NCBI GenBank assembly: GCA_023436305.1
Contig: JAEZJQ010000010.1
Span: forward strand, 1 to 64,000
Direction of reading: 5' to 3'
DNA from: Bacillota bacterium
GTDB taxonomy: Bacteria; Bacillota; UBA4882; UBA8346
DNA: 64,000 bases
Shown one piece after another: positions 52,799 to 62,700 of this stretch (position 1 is its first letter; every line of letters begins with the position of its first letter). A program made the position numbers and the translations under genes. The notes under the pieces were generated by a model. It saw only the letters and a program-made list of their open reading frames with translations. It had not been told where the DNA came from and did no database searches.

Positions 52799-55700
52799 CT
52801 AATCATTTAATAATTTCGCGATTCTATCTTCAAGTTCTTGGTCGGTTTCATCACTTGGCATTGAATCTATTGTTTCATCCGCCGGGTTAGCCCCTAAATG
52901 AATAAATTCAGCCAATTCGGCAATGGACGGATACAGGAACAGATCGGCCACGGTGACTCTACCGGGAAACACTTCTTCCAGCAGTCCAAAAATTTTATTC
53001 AGGGTAATGGAATCGCCGCCGATTTCAAAAAAGTTGTCATTGGGATTGATCTGATCATATCCCAGTTTGTCTCTCCAAATTTGGGTAATGGTGGTCTCAA
53101 TCTCCTCGCGGGTGGAGAGATTAATTGGGTTGCCTTGGGTGGACGGTTGGGAAGAGCCTACGGAAACTCCATCGGCTGCAACTTGGGAATCGCCATTTAA
53201 CAGATCCGCAATCTGTTTTTCTAAAGCCTGATCACCGCCCGCCCCATCCAGTGCGGGTTTCCCGGGCTCCGAACCGGAAATATGCTCCGCCAATTCCGAA
53301 ATTGTCGGGTATAAAAACAGATCAGCCGTTGTGACTTTCCCCGGAAACTCAGTTTCAAGGGCGGTAAAAATCTGGTTGATCTTTAATGAATCTCCGCCGA
53401 TCTCAAAGAAATTATCATGGACGCCGATTTCGGCATATCCTAAGTTTTGCCGCCAAATTTCCATCAAACGTTGGGTGATGGAAGCATATAAATCTTCCGG
53501 CGAACCAGCGGATTCCGGCCGGGTCCGCCCGGTGGCCTGGGTACCTCGTTGGATCCGTTCCATGACTTCCCGGCGGAGTTCATCGGTTAATCGAATATTG
53601 GCGCCATCCATAATGGATTTGAAAGCAGGGTTGGCATAATTAAAGTCACCCACAGCGATCCCGCTCCGGTCAGTGGGTAAAACGGTAGCCAGGACCTTTA
53701 CAGCTTCCGCAGCTGAAATCCCCTGAAAAACGGCAGCATTTTCACGAAGTGTATCAATATTTTCCGCCATTCCGGTCCGGTTCCAGACAGTCCAATTGAT
53801 AGTCAGCGCCGGTTGATGTTTCTTGGCGCAATAGGCCGCATAGGAATCCAAAAATGAATTTGCCGCCACATAGCCGCTCATTCCCATCGTCCCGGCAATG
53901 GAAACCAATGATGAAAACATGATCAAGAAATCCAGCGGCTCGGACTCAGCGAAACGGCTAAGCAGCCAGGCACCGTTCATCTTGGGGGACAATACCCCGG
54001 TCAATTGGCCTTCGGATTGGTTGGCAATTAGGCCGCTTCCCGCGACTCCGGCGCAATGAATGATACCGTCAATTTTGCCGAATTTCTGTTTGGTTTGATC
54101 CCATACGGTTTTCAGATCTTGCTCCACAGCCACATCGATTGCATATAAGTCAACGTGCGATCCTTTGGCTTCAATTTCTTGCAAGGCAGCAATCCGCTGC
54201 GACAGTTTTTGGCCAGCCCCCTGTTGGATGATTGAATCCCATTGCGCACGCGGAGGAAGCGCGGAACGGCCAATCAATACTAAATTCACCGGTTGTTGGG
54301 CGGCAAGGTATTTCCCGAGGGCCAGTCCCACCCCTCCGGTACCTCCGGTAATCAGGTAAACCCCGCCTTCTTTGATGCCGATGTTACGTTTGGATAAAGA
54401 TTCACTGCTGAAACGGCTCAATTTCTCAACATATCTGACGCCATGACGGTAAGCAATCATCGATGAACCCGGTCTCCGTAACTCGGCGATAAGAACGGCG
54501 GGTTTCGTTGCCTCGTCAATATCAAGATAACTGCACTTGCAGTTAGGAAATTCCAGCGTCATCGCCTTTCCGAAGCCAAATAAAGTTGCATGTTCCGGAT
54601 GCAGCCGGGTCTCGTCCCCGGTAACTTCATTGACATTCGGGGCGGCCAACACCAGTTGAAGTGCCGGTTTAACTTTAAGGGCTCCCAAGGCCTTCGCCAG
54701 ATAAAATAAACTGTATATACCGGACTTTTGGCTGTTTTCCAGTTCTGCCAGTGTTCCCGGACTGTTACTTGCGCCATCCAGGGTGAATAAATGAAGCATC
54801 GCCGATATTTTTCGGTCCCCAAGCGCCACCAGTAATTGATAATAATCTTGTTCCTGGTTGGCGATGACAAAATGCCCCCCGTCCAAGGCTTGAAATCCGG
54901 GGCCGATACTCACCGTAACGACTTCCCGGTAATGGGCGGCAGTATACGCCGTGATTTGGTCCGATAGCGGGCTGGTTCCTTTGAAGATAACCAGGGTTTC
55001 TGCGGCGGGGTCTTGATCGGGTTCCGGCGGTAAAGTTTCTTGTTCCCAGCGCATTTCATAGAGCAACCGGCTGATTTCATCCTGGGTCACGGCAATTTTG
55101 GGCTCAGGAATGTCAATCCAACACCGGTTTCTTTCAAAGGGGTAGACCGGCAAACTAAGGCGACGGCGTTGTTCCCCCTGATACAATCCATTCCAGTCAA
55201 CTTTGGCGCCCTTGACGTAAAGCGCGCCAATTTGCTGCAAAACGGTAATATCTGTTTTTCCTGAAGCCAGGAAAACTGCCATTTTTTCGGCCGCTTCCCG
55301 GCTGAGCCTGCGGATTTCCGAATCGGTAACAGTATTGGTATCGCCAATTTTTTTGTTATCAGCGATGATTTTATGATAGCCGTAATAAATTTTGGAATCT
55401 CCCGGTATGTCTGACGCGCGCGCGTCGCGCGCGAGGAGACCGGACTGGTTGAGCGCCGCCTGAAAATCCTGCCAGTCCCGGCCAATCACCACCAGCCGGT
55501 ACTCATAATGACCCCGCCCGGAATTCGCCGTAAAACAAATATCCGCGATATCAAATCCGGCAGCGCTAATCCGGCGGATATCCAATTTCCGGTACAACTC
55601 GATGAAACTTTGTAAAGCTTTCTCGTTTTTGGCTGATAATGTAAGAATCGACCATTCGCTGGCTTTGGTGGAAGGCCCGTTAAATTTTTGCGGGGCCTCT

Positions 55701-57061
55701 TCTAAAATAATATGGCAATTCGTACCGCTTAAACCAAAGGAACTAATGCCACACCGGCGTGGAATTTTATGAACTTCCCAGTCCGATGGGCGATTGTTGA
55801 CATATACCGGAGAATTTTCAAATGCAATCCGCTGATTGGGTTTATTAAAATGAAAACTGGGCGGTAGTTTTTGATATTGCAATGCGGCGATAGCCTGGAC
55901 CAATCCCGCGACTCCCGCCAAATTATCCAAATGCCCGATTTTCGTCTTGACTGAACCGATGGCGCAAAACTGTTTTTTTGTAGTATAGCGCAGAAATGCC
56001 CGTTGGATGCCGTCGATTTCGATGGGATCGCCCAGTTTTGTGCCAGTTCCGTGCGCTTCAATATAGGTAATGGTTTCCGGGTCAACTTCGGCATCTTTCC
56101 AGGCTTGAACGATGACTTCCTCCTGTGCCAGGACATTGGGCGCCGTTAAACCCACAGAACTCCCGTCCTGATTGGTTGCACTTCCTTTAATCACGGCATA
56201 AACATGATCATTATCCCGTAACGCCCGGTGTAAAGGTTTCAAGACGAGGGCCACCACACCTTCACCGATACCGGTGCCGTCGGCGGCATCATCAAAGGTC
56301 CGGGCCTTGCCGTCCGATGATTCAATCCCCAACTTATCCTTGATTTCCAACGGCAAAATATTAATTCGAACCCCCCCGGCAATGGCCATTTCACATTCTT
56401 TATGCCTAATGGCTTGGCAAGCCAGGTGAACCGCCACCAATGAAGAGGAACAAGCGGTGTCAACCACCATGCTGGGGCCTTTCAAATCTAACAAATACGA
56501 GATGCGGCCGGCCATAATTGAATTCAAATTGGGAATGAATAAAGCGGCGGCCGAATTGGGCTCCACATCCAAAATTAAACTACGGTAATTATAATAATCA
56601 TCTCCGCGAAAACCGATATATACCCCGGTCTTGGTTCCCACCAATTTATCCCCGCCGTAACCCGCGTCTTCCACAGCCTGCCAGACGGTCTCGAGGAAAA
56701 GCCGCTGGTTAGGATCGAGCAGTTTGGCTTCTTTGGGAGCGAGATTAAAAAACCGGTAATCAAATTTATCGATCTCATTCAAATAGGCGATTTTGGCATA
56801 CTCTTTGGCCAGTTGCGGTTTGCAATAATCGATGTAACGATTGGCGTCATTTTTGCGGATCTCAGGTAAATTACGGATACAATTGGTTGCTTGTGAAGTA
56901 TTCTCCCAAAAACTCTCCAGGGAATCTGCTCCGGGCAATTTCATGGCTAGTCCGATTATTGCAATATCTTTATGGGAACTGGTGGAAATCTCCTCAAAAT
57001 CTTCCGCCATAATTTCCTGGGTATCATTTAATGTCAAGATATCAGATAAATTGGGGGACAT
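52799..57061 (-). CDS. trans-AT-type PKS module KS-KR-ACP-ACP
   Basis: 1420 residues from the ATG at 57061; AAAGGAG lies 9 bases upstream and would be inside the gene if the ATG six codons earlier were used. KS about 30-460 with Cys in DTACSSS near 202, EAHGTGT and GHLD motifs; one motif reads KTKIGHL where KSNIGHL is usual. There is no AT; the post-KS linker ends LPVYPFERNRCWID. KR with TGGTGGVG near 905 and SSLVSI...GYVAANSF. Two tandem ACPs (EIGGDSLKI near 1220, EIGGDSITL near 1347), each followed by a similar acidic/helical tail (LEKQIADLLN and LEDRIAKLLN). Tandem ACPs are common in trans-AT lines and can raise flux. Product: a beta-hydroxy two-carbon extension of the thiazoline-containing chain. 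Confidence 0.95.
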   Translation of the reverse strand: MSPNLSDILTLNDTQEIMAEDFEEISTSSHKDIAIIGLAMKLPGADSLESFWENTSQATNCIRNLPEIRKNDANRYIDYCKPQLAKEYAKIAYLNEIDKFDYRFFNLAPKEAKLLDPNQRLFLETVWQAVEDAGYGGDKLVGTKTGVYIGFRGDDYYNYRSLILDVEPNSAAALFIPNLNSIMAGRISYLLDLKGPSMVVDTACSSSLVAVHLACQAIRHKECEMAIAGGVRINILPLEIKDKLGIESSDGKARTFDDAADGTGIGEGVVALVLKPLHRALRDNDHVYAVIKGSATNQDGSSVGLTAPNVLAQEEVIVQAWKDAEVDPETITYIEAHGTGTKLGDPIEIDGIQRAFLRYTTKKQFCAIGSVKTKIGHLDNLAGVAGLVQAIAALQYQKLPPSFHFNKPNQRIAFENSPVYVNNRPSDWEVHKIPRRCGISSFGLSGTNCHIILEEAPQKFNGPSTKASEWSILTLSAKNEKALQSFIELYRKLDIRRISAAGFDIADICFTANSGRGHYEYRLVVIGRDWQDFQAALNQSGLLARDARASDIPGDSKIYYGYHKIIADNKKIGDTNTVTDSEIRRLSREAAEKMAVFLASGKTDITVLQQIGALYVKGAKVDWNGLYQGEQRRRLSLPVYPFERNRCWIDIPEPKIAVTQDEISRLLYEMRWEQETLPPEPDQDPAAETLVIFKGTSPLSDQITAYTAAHYREVVTVSIGPGFQALDGGHFVIANQEQDYYQLLVALGDRKISAMLHLFTLDGASNSPGTLAELENSQKSGIYSLFYLAKALGALKVKPALQLVLAAPNVNEVTGDETRLHPEHATLFGFGKAMTLEFPNCKCSYLDIDEATKPAVLIAELRRPGSSMIAYRHGVRYVEKLSRFSSESLSKRNIGIKEGGVYLITGGTGGVGLALGKYLAAQQPVNLVLIGRSALPPRAQWDSIIQQGAGQKLSQRIAALQEIEAKGSHVDLYAIDVAVEQDLKTVWDQTKQKFGKIDGIIHCAGVAGSGLIANQSEGQLTGVLSPKMNGAWLLSRFAESEPLDFLIMFSSLVSIAGTMGMSGYVAANSFLDSYAAYCAKKHQPALTINWTVWNRTGMAENIDTLRENAAVFQGISAAEAVKVLATVLPTDRSGIAVGDFNYANPAFKSIMDGANIRLTDELRREVMERIQRGTQATGRTRPESAGSPEDLYASITQRLMEIWRQNLGYAEIGVHDNFFEIGGDSLKINQIFTALETEFPGKVTTADLFLYPTISELAEHISGSEPGKPALDGAGGDQALEKQIADLLNGDSQVAADGVSVGSSQPSTQGNPINLSTREEIETTITQIWRDKLGYDQINPNDNFFEIGGDSITLNKIFGLLEEVFPGRVTVADLFLYPSIAELAEFIHLGANPADETIDSMPSDETDQELEDRIAKLLND
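55417..55433. repeat. GC-alternating palindrome inside coding linker
   Basis: CGCGCGCG-T-CGCGCGCG lies in the post-KS linker of the KS-KR-ACP-ACP gene, encoding an Arg/Ala/Asp patch (LARDARA) resembling that at 23389-23406 (TRADARE). Confidence 0.6.
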
Positions 57062-57134
57062 TCGGTTTTCTCCTTTCATATACCGGACACTCGCTAAAAA
57101 TCGTGGTTATATTCATATCCGGCGCGGGCTTTCG

Positions 57135-58373
57135 TCAGGACATCCCGTACTGTTGTTTGAATGCAAAAACGGCGTCGGCGGCTTTGGTAAAACCTCCGGC
57201 ATTTTTAAACGAATCGCTGATTTTTGATGAACCGGCCCGATAGCGCTGATCCGCAAGGATCGTTTGGGCGGCCTGTTTCAACAACAAGGCATCCACTTGG
57301 GTTCTATCGATAAAAATTCCCGCGCCCAACTCCTCCACCCGGTGCGCCAATAAACTTTGATCCGCGGCATATGGGAGCATCAACAATGGCACTTCGTGAA
57401 ACAGTGCTTCCGATACAACTTCAAACCCCTCGTTGGTAATTAGCAAATCGGACCGCATAAATAATTCCTGGCGAAGCGCCCGATCCATAACTCTAAAATT
57501 CGGCGGGAATTCACCCAGCGATTCTTGGGCGGCTTTTTCGTCCATGGATACCACCACCTGGCAGTCCGAGCCTGCAAATGCCGTCAGACAGTTCTGATAA
57601 AAAGTATGGCGTCCAAGGAAATCCGGTTTCATGTAAATAATGATCAAGGGCCGGGACATGGAAAATTCCATTGGGAAATCCACCTTGGGGCGGTAAAAGG
57701 AAGGCCCCACGAATTGAAAACTATCATCAAAAATGTTAGCGTAAATTTGAAAATACCCGGAAGTAAAAACCAGATTCAGTGGTTCCTTTGCCAAGAAAAC
57801 ATCCATAAAATCATCTAATTCATACATCTTTTGTAAATTTCTTTCCAACGCGTTGATAATCAACTTTAGGCCATCCACCTTGCCTTTCGGCAGCGCATTT
57901 TCCGAAATCCGCAATACTTTTTTCATTAGCAATTCCGGAGCGGCCTCAATCATGGCATTGCAATAAGCAAACGAAGAAACAGTGCATATGGCGGGTAGTT
58001 TCAATGTTTTTGCGATTTGTTTGCTCCACAACGTAAACGAATCGTGAATAATATAATCCGGTTGCTCCTGCATGACCTTATCCAGCATCTTCTGGTAAAC
58101 TTTTTTATTTTCATACAAGTTATCCCGGGCATGATTGAATAGTACTTCAATCCCAAAGGTGGTGTGAATATCCTCCTCGGTGTTTACAAAGGCTAAATCT
58201 CCCCCGTCAATCGGGCGAAAATCGGCTCCGGTATCGGTAATACGTTCACGGTAGGGTTCAAGAAAGAAATAAACTACTTGTTCTCCCCGGTTTACCAATT
58301 CTCTGATGAAATCCAGCGTTACATTGATATGGTCGCCGTGATTCGTAGACATTAAACAGACTGCTTTGGCCAT
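57135..58373 (-). CDS. GT1-family glycosyltransferase homologue with altered donor motif
   Basis: 412 residues; ATG at 58373 with GAGGTGA upstream. Clearly paralogous to the next upstream gene over the whole length (PDYIIHDS, DDSFQFVGPSF, ISDSFKNAGGFTKAAD). It belongs to the MGT/YjiC branch of GT1 enzymes that transfer sugars to macrolides and similar products. The C-terminal donor-sugar motif, ITHGG in the paralogue, reads ITNEG, and the GDQ element reads AADQ, so sugar-nucleotide binding may be weakened. The N-terminal His region is kept as NHGDHIN with one extra residue. It could be a glycosyltransferase with a different donor, or a non-catalytic partner of its neighbour. It is 73 bp ahead of the PKS gene, within the operon. 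Confidence 0.88.
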   Translation of the reverse strand: MAKAVCLMSTNHGDHINVTLDFIRELVNRGEQVVYFFLEPYRERITDTGADFRPIDGGDLAFVNTEEDIHTTFGIEVLFNHARDNLYENKKVYQKMLDKVMQEQPDYIIHDSFTLWSKQIAKTLKLPAICTVSSFAYCNAMIEAAPELLMKKVLRISENALPKGKVDGLKLIINALERNLQKMYELDDFMDVFLAKEPLNLVFTSGYFQIYANIFDDSFQFVGPSFYRPKVDFPMEFSMSRPLIIIYMKPDFLGRHTFYQNCLTAFAGSDCQVVVSMDEKAAQESLGEFPPNFRVMDRALRQELFMRSDLLITNEGFEVVSEALFHEVPLLMLPYAADQSLLAHRVEELGAGIFIDRTQVDALLLKQAAQTILADQRYRAGSSKISDSFKNAGGFTKAADAVFAFKQQYGMS

Positions 58374-58439
58374 GGATTCACCTCATGAATCAACGATAAA
58401 TGTCCGTAGGTGTGTTCGACGCCTGACGTCCGCGTACCC

Positions 58440-58556
58440 CTAGGAGTCTGTGCGGCTAATCGATTTTCGAAGCATATTTGGTATCGCGCGACATGTTCTA
58501 ATACAATATATAGTGGTTTTGAGTAATTAAAACGTGTTACTCGCACAGACTCCTAG
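58440..58556. mobile_element. 117-bp MITE-like element with 15-bp terminal inverted repeats
   Basis: Perfect inverted repeats CTAGGAGTCTGTGCG (58440-58454) and CGCACAGACTCCTAG (58542-58556) bracket 87 bases with no coding potential. The outermost CTAG is self-complementary, so it could equally be a 4-bp target duplication around an 11-bp terminal repeat (GAGTCTGTGCG). The right end overlaps the stop codon (TAG, complement at 58553-58555) of the glycosyltransferase gene. A non-autonomous insertion is the likeliest reading; a long-range transcript hairpin is the alternative, but it has no T-run. Confidence 0.6.
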
Positions 58557-59776
58557 CGGATTTCATGCTTTCGTTTAAACTCCAAAACTTCATCCGCCGC
58601 TTTTTGGTAACCTCCGGCCGCCCTGAACGAATCACCAATCTTTTGGCTATTCATCCGGTAAACCGGATCTTGCAATACTTCATCCACCGCCCTGCGTAAT
58701 TCTTCTGGGTTCGTCTTACGGTAATCCACATAGATACCAGACTTTAAATCGCTGACACGCTTGGCAATCATGCATTGATCCCCCAGAAAAGGCACTGCGA
58801 TTAACGGCACATTATAATACAAACCTTCACAGACACTGTTAATCCCGCCATGGGTGATAAAAACAGCCGCCCGTTTCAAAATTTCCAACTGGGGGACTAG
58901 CCTCCGCACAATAAAATTATCCGGCGCCTTGATGGAATCCGGCAGGTCGGCCTGGCCCAGGGACAATACCACCTGAAGATTCCGGTCCTGAAATGCCGCA
59001 AAACATTTTTGATAAAACTCAGAGTGATTGGTGACCACATTTCCCATGGCAATATAAATTAGGGGTTGGTCCGATATACTATCAAAGGGAAAATCGAACA
59101 ATTCATGGCGCTGAAAGATGGATGCCCCCACAAACCGGAAACTGTCATCAAATGTTTCCTGGTACGGTTGAAAATACCTGGATGTATAAGTAATATTCAA
59201 AGACTCTTTGGAGATGAAAATATCAAAGAAATCTTCAATATCATATCTTTTTTTAAAAATCGCGGTCAAATTATCCAGAGTTGACAAGATTTTAGCCGCC
59301 TGGGTGGAATCATCGGAGCGTAGCATATATTTGATAAACGTATTGGGATCGAGTTCCACCATTTGTTTGTTGAGTGCAAAGGATGGTATGGATGTAATCG
59401 CCGGAATACTTAACTGTTTGGCAATAAGTTTACCCCATAAACCATAGGAATCGTGAATGATATAGTCGGGTTTTTCGGCGGCAACCTTGTCAATCATGAT
59501 TTCACTCACCTTTTTCCCGCCCATTAACAACAATCCGGCTTGTTTGATTAACCCATCAATTCCGTAAGATTCAATATCCAAATTCCGGTTGTCCCCATAC
59601 CAACCGATATCCTGATAACCACGAAATGAAGCTCCCAGGCTTTCAACCTTCCGCCGGTTCGATTCACTCGAAAAAAAGATAACTTCCTCCCCACGATCCG
59701 CAAGTTCCTTAGCCAGTCCAATGGTGGGATTCATATGACCATGGGCCGGAGGAATGAGAAATACTACTTTTGTCAT
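58553..59776 (-). CDS. GT1-family (MGT/YjiC-type) glycosyltransferase
   Basis: 407 residues; ATG at 59776 after AAGGTGA. It has the N-terminal nucleotide-sugar-enzyme start VVFLIPPAHGHMNPTIGLAKEL with the catalytic-type His, and the C-terminal donor motif FITHGGINSVCEGL...VPFLGDQ, all intact. Family members glycosylate macrolides and related aglycones from UDP- or dTDP-sugars in the cytosol. Within an assembly-line operon it may decorate the product or reversibly inactivate it for self-protection. It begins 20 bp after the Cys module gene. Its TAG stop lies inside the right inverted repeat of the element at 58440-58556; the C-terminus still has the same length as the paralogue, so function need not be affected. 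Confidence 0.93.
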   Translation of the reverse strand: MTKVVFLIPPAHGHMNPTIGLAKELADRGEEVIFFSSESNRRKVESLGASFRGYQDIGWYGDNRNLDIESYGIDGLIKQAGLLLMGGKKVSEIMIDKVAAEKPDYIIHDSYGLWGKLIAKQLSIPAITSIPSFALNKQMVELDPNTFIKYMLRSDDSTQAAKILSTLDNLTAIFKKRYDIEDFFDIFISKESLNITYTSRYFQPYQETFDDSFRFVGASIFQRHELFDFPFDSISDQPLIYIAMGNVVTNHSEFYQKCFAAFQDRNLQVVLSLGQADLPDSIKAPDNFIVRRLVPQLEILKRAAVFITHGGINSVCEGLYYNVPLIAVPFLGDQCMIAKRVSDLKSGIYVDYRKTNPEELRRAVDEVLQDPVYRMNSQKIGDSFRAAGGYQKAADEVLEFKRKHEIR

Positions 59777-59796
59777 GTGATTCGATTCACCTTTAT

Positions 59797-62700
59797 TTAA
59801 TGTTTTGATACGGATGTCATCCGGTCCGCCATTTGTTTCATCAGTTTCAGATAATTGGCCACGAAGGCTTTCATTTTGGTTTCGTGGAGCCGCCCGGCAT
59901 TGTAATCGCAGATAAAGGAAACCTGGCCGGAGGTCTCGTTCACTTCCAGAATAATATCAAAGAACTGGGTCAAATCCACCTGCCGTGTCAAGAGGCCTTT
60001 TTGATAGTAAAACGGAATAGCAGTATTTTGCTGGCGGCGAATCGTAATATCGTTCAAATTCGTCACTTCATAAGACGCCGCAGCCTGTTGCTCGGCCAGG
60101 GTTTTAAAAAACTCCTTAAAATCCTGAATCCCGGTCAGTTTCATCCGAGCCAGATTGATTTGGCCGCTTTCTTTCACCATCAACGGCAGCTCGATCTCCG
60201 GCTGCCCGGCAAGCTGCGCCAACAAATACACATAAATCAAAAACAGCACTTCCGGGAGGGTTACCCCTTCCTGGCCGGCGATCCCTTTCAGATCTTCATA
60301 TAAAGCGCCCTTGATCTCAAAATGCAACTCCAGGTATTCCTTGGAGTCCGTTTGCCCGGTGAAGTAATCCCGGGGCAACGGCAACGGCGCCGGACTTAAC
60401 TTAGAGATTCTGTCTTTCCGGTTGATGAGTTCCACCAGTTTCTCCACATTGGCATAGGCGAACAAATCGGTAATCCGAAGTTTACCGGGATAATTTTTTT
60501 CAATTTGGGTATGCATCTCAATTAACTGGACTGAACTACCCCCAAGTTCAAAAAAGTTATCGTTGACGCCGACTTTGTCGATGCCCAGCACGTCCTGCCA
60601 GATTCTTACCAGTTTGGCTTCAGTTTCATTCCGGGGCGCCAGGTAGGTTTCTTCGGAAACCTTGTGGTAGTCTGGTTCGGGAAGTTGTTTCCGGTCGACT
60701 TTACCATTGGGTGTCAATGGAATTTCATATAAGTAAATAAAGTACGCCGGGATCATGTATTCCGGTAAGGCTTTGGCCAAGTGTTCCCGTAGATCACCGT
60801 TTTTCAGCGTCTGATTGGCCACCAGGTAAGCACATAAATATTTTTTGCCGTGGGGATCAGTCCGATCAATCACCACCGCGCCTTTGACAGCCGGATGCCG
60901 TAATAGACCACTTTCGATCTCACCAAGTTCGATCCGGAAACCGCGGATTTTAATCTGATGGTCTTTACGCCCAAGGAATTCTATGTATCCTTCCCGGCGC
61001 CATACTCCATAATCGCTTGTCCGGTAAAGGACGCCCAGTTGCGGATGAAGGATAAACGCATTGCGGGTTTTCGTTTCATCCCCCCGGTATTCCAGCGCCA
61101 ACCCCGCCCCGCCGATAAAAAGCTCTCCCGGGACATTCACCGGGCACAATTGCAGTTCATAATTCAGCACATAAAACTTTTGGTTGGCCAGCGGCCGGCC
61201 ATAAGGAATACTCTTCCAATCCGGCCTAACCTCGCCAATGGGATGAAAAATCGACCAGATTGAGGCTTCCGTGGCACCCCCCAAACTAATTACCGCCACC
61301 CCGGGAGAATATTTTTTGATCTTATCCGGAAGATCGATGGGAATCCAATCGCCACTTAATAATACCAGCCGCAAATCGCTGCTTTTTTGCTGAAATTCCG
61401 GGACACCAACCGCCATGCCCATGATAGCCGGGACTGAATTCCAGATGGTCACCCGCTTTTCCCCCATCGTCCGGACCAGATTTACAATATCCCGCTGGTC
61501 CCGCACCAATACAAGACAAGCGCCGGCACTTAACGCCCCAAAAATATCATATACCGATAAATCGAAACACATCGAAGATATCCCCATGATCCGGTCCCCA
61601 CCATCCACCCGGTATTTCTGGTTCAAATCGATGATGGTATTGGAGACCGCCCCGTGGGTAATGACCACCCCTTTGGGCTGGCCGGTGCTTCCGGAGGTGT
61701 AAATCACATAAGCCAGGTCACCGGGTGAATGGTCCGCCGGGATATCAGCGCTTGGAAATCCGGCGATGTTCTCCCGGTCGTAAATTTCAGGTTCCAAACA
61801 AAGCCGACAACTGCTGTTATGAATAATATAGTTCTTACGGTCTTCGGGGTAGTCGGGGTCGATGGGTACGTATGCGGCCCCCGCTTTTAAAATACCCAAA
61901 GTGTTCACAATGGTGGCAATGGAACGCCGCGCCAAAACGCCGACCAGTTCACCACATCCAACTCCTTGTTTTCGTAAGTAATGCGCAATTTGATTGGACC
62001 GGTGGTGCAATTGTTGATAGGTGATCTGTTCCGTTTCAAAGACAACAGCCTGCCGATCCGGGGTCAAACGGGCCTGAGCGGCGAATAAACGATCCAAAGT
62101 GGACGGTGTGATAGGTTCCCCGGTCCGGTTGTAATCCTCAATGAAATGGAGATCGGTCGCCGCAGGGGCCAGCTGGTAGTCATCGCGTCCGGCTATCAAA
62201 TTAGCCACAATTCCCGTGTATTGCTCGAACATCGCCGAAATCTGATCCTCGGCGAACAATTCCTCCGCGTAATCCCATTGCACGATCAAATCGCCTTTTT
62301 TTTCAGTGACCTGATGGTCGATATATACTTGAGGTGTTTGGGTCAAGCCCATTTTCACGATTCCCGGTTCATCACTTTCCACGGATTTATCAAAAAACAT
62401 GCTGGTAAAGACAATGGGCATGACGGCTTTAGCGCCGAGATTGTTGTGGCGGGAGATATCCCGGATGAATTCAACCCCGTCGTAATGCCGGTGTTCCAAG
62501 GCTTCCATTAACACCCCCTGAACCAGCTTGGCTTGTTCCCAAAATAGGGTATTGGGCGGCAATTCCAGCCCCAGCAGAATGACTGAGGTAAAATCCCCGA
62601 CAATTTTATGGATATCCAGATGAAACGGGTAACGGTTAAAAACGGTAAGATTAATCGCCAGGCGCGGCTGGTTGCTCCAATAAGCCAGAGTCCGCGCGTA

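Noticed and set aside
52799..57061. Possible DH or methyltransferase between KS and KR of the AT-less modules
   Set aside because: The stretch lacks an HxxxGxxxxP or SAM-binding motif and fits the KS-associated linker plus the structural half of the KR.
58352..58546. 64-codon frame across the gap between the two glycosyltransferase genes
   Set aside because: It runs through the inverted-repeat element into the next gene's start in another frame; no ribosome binding site or family resemblance.
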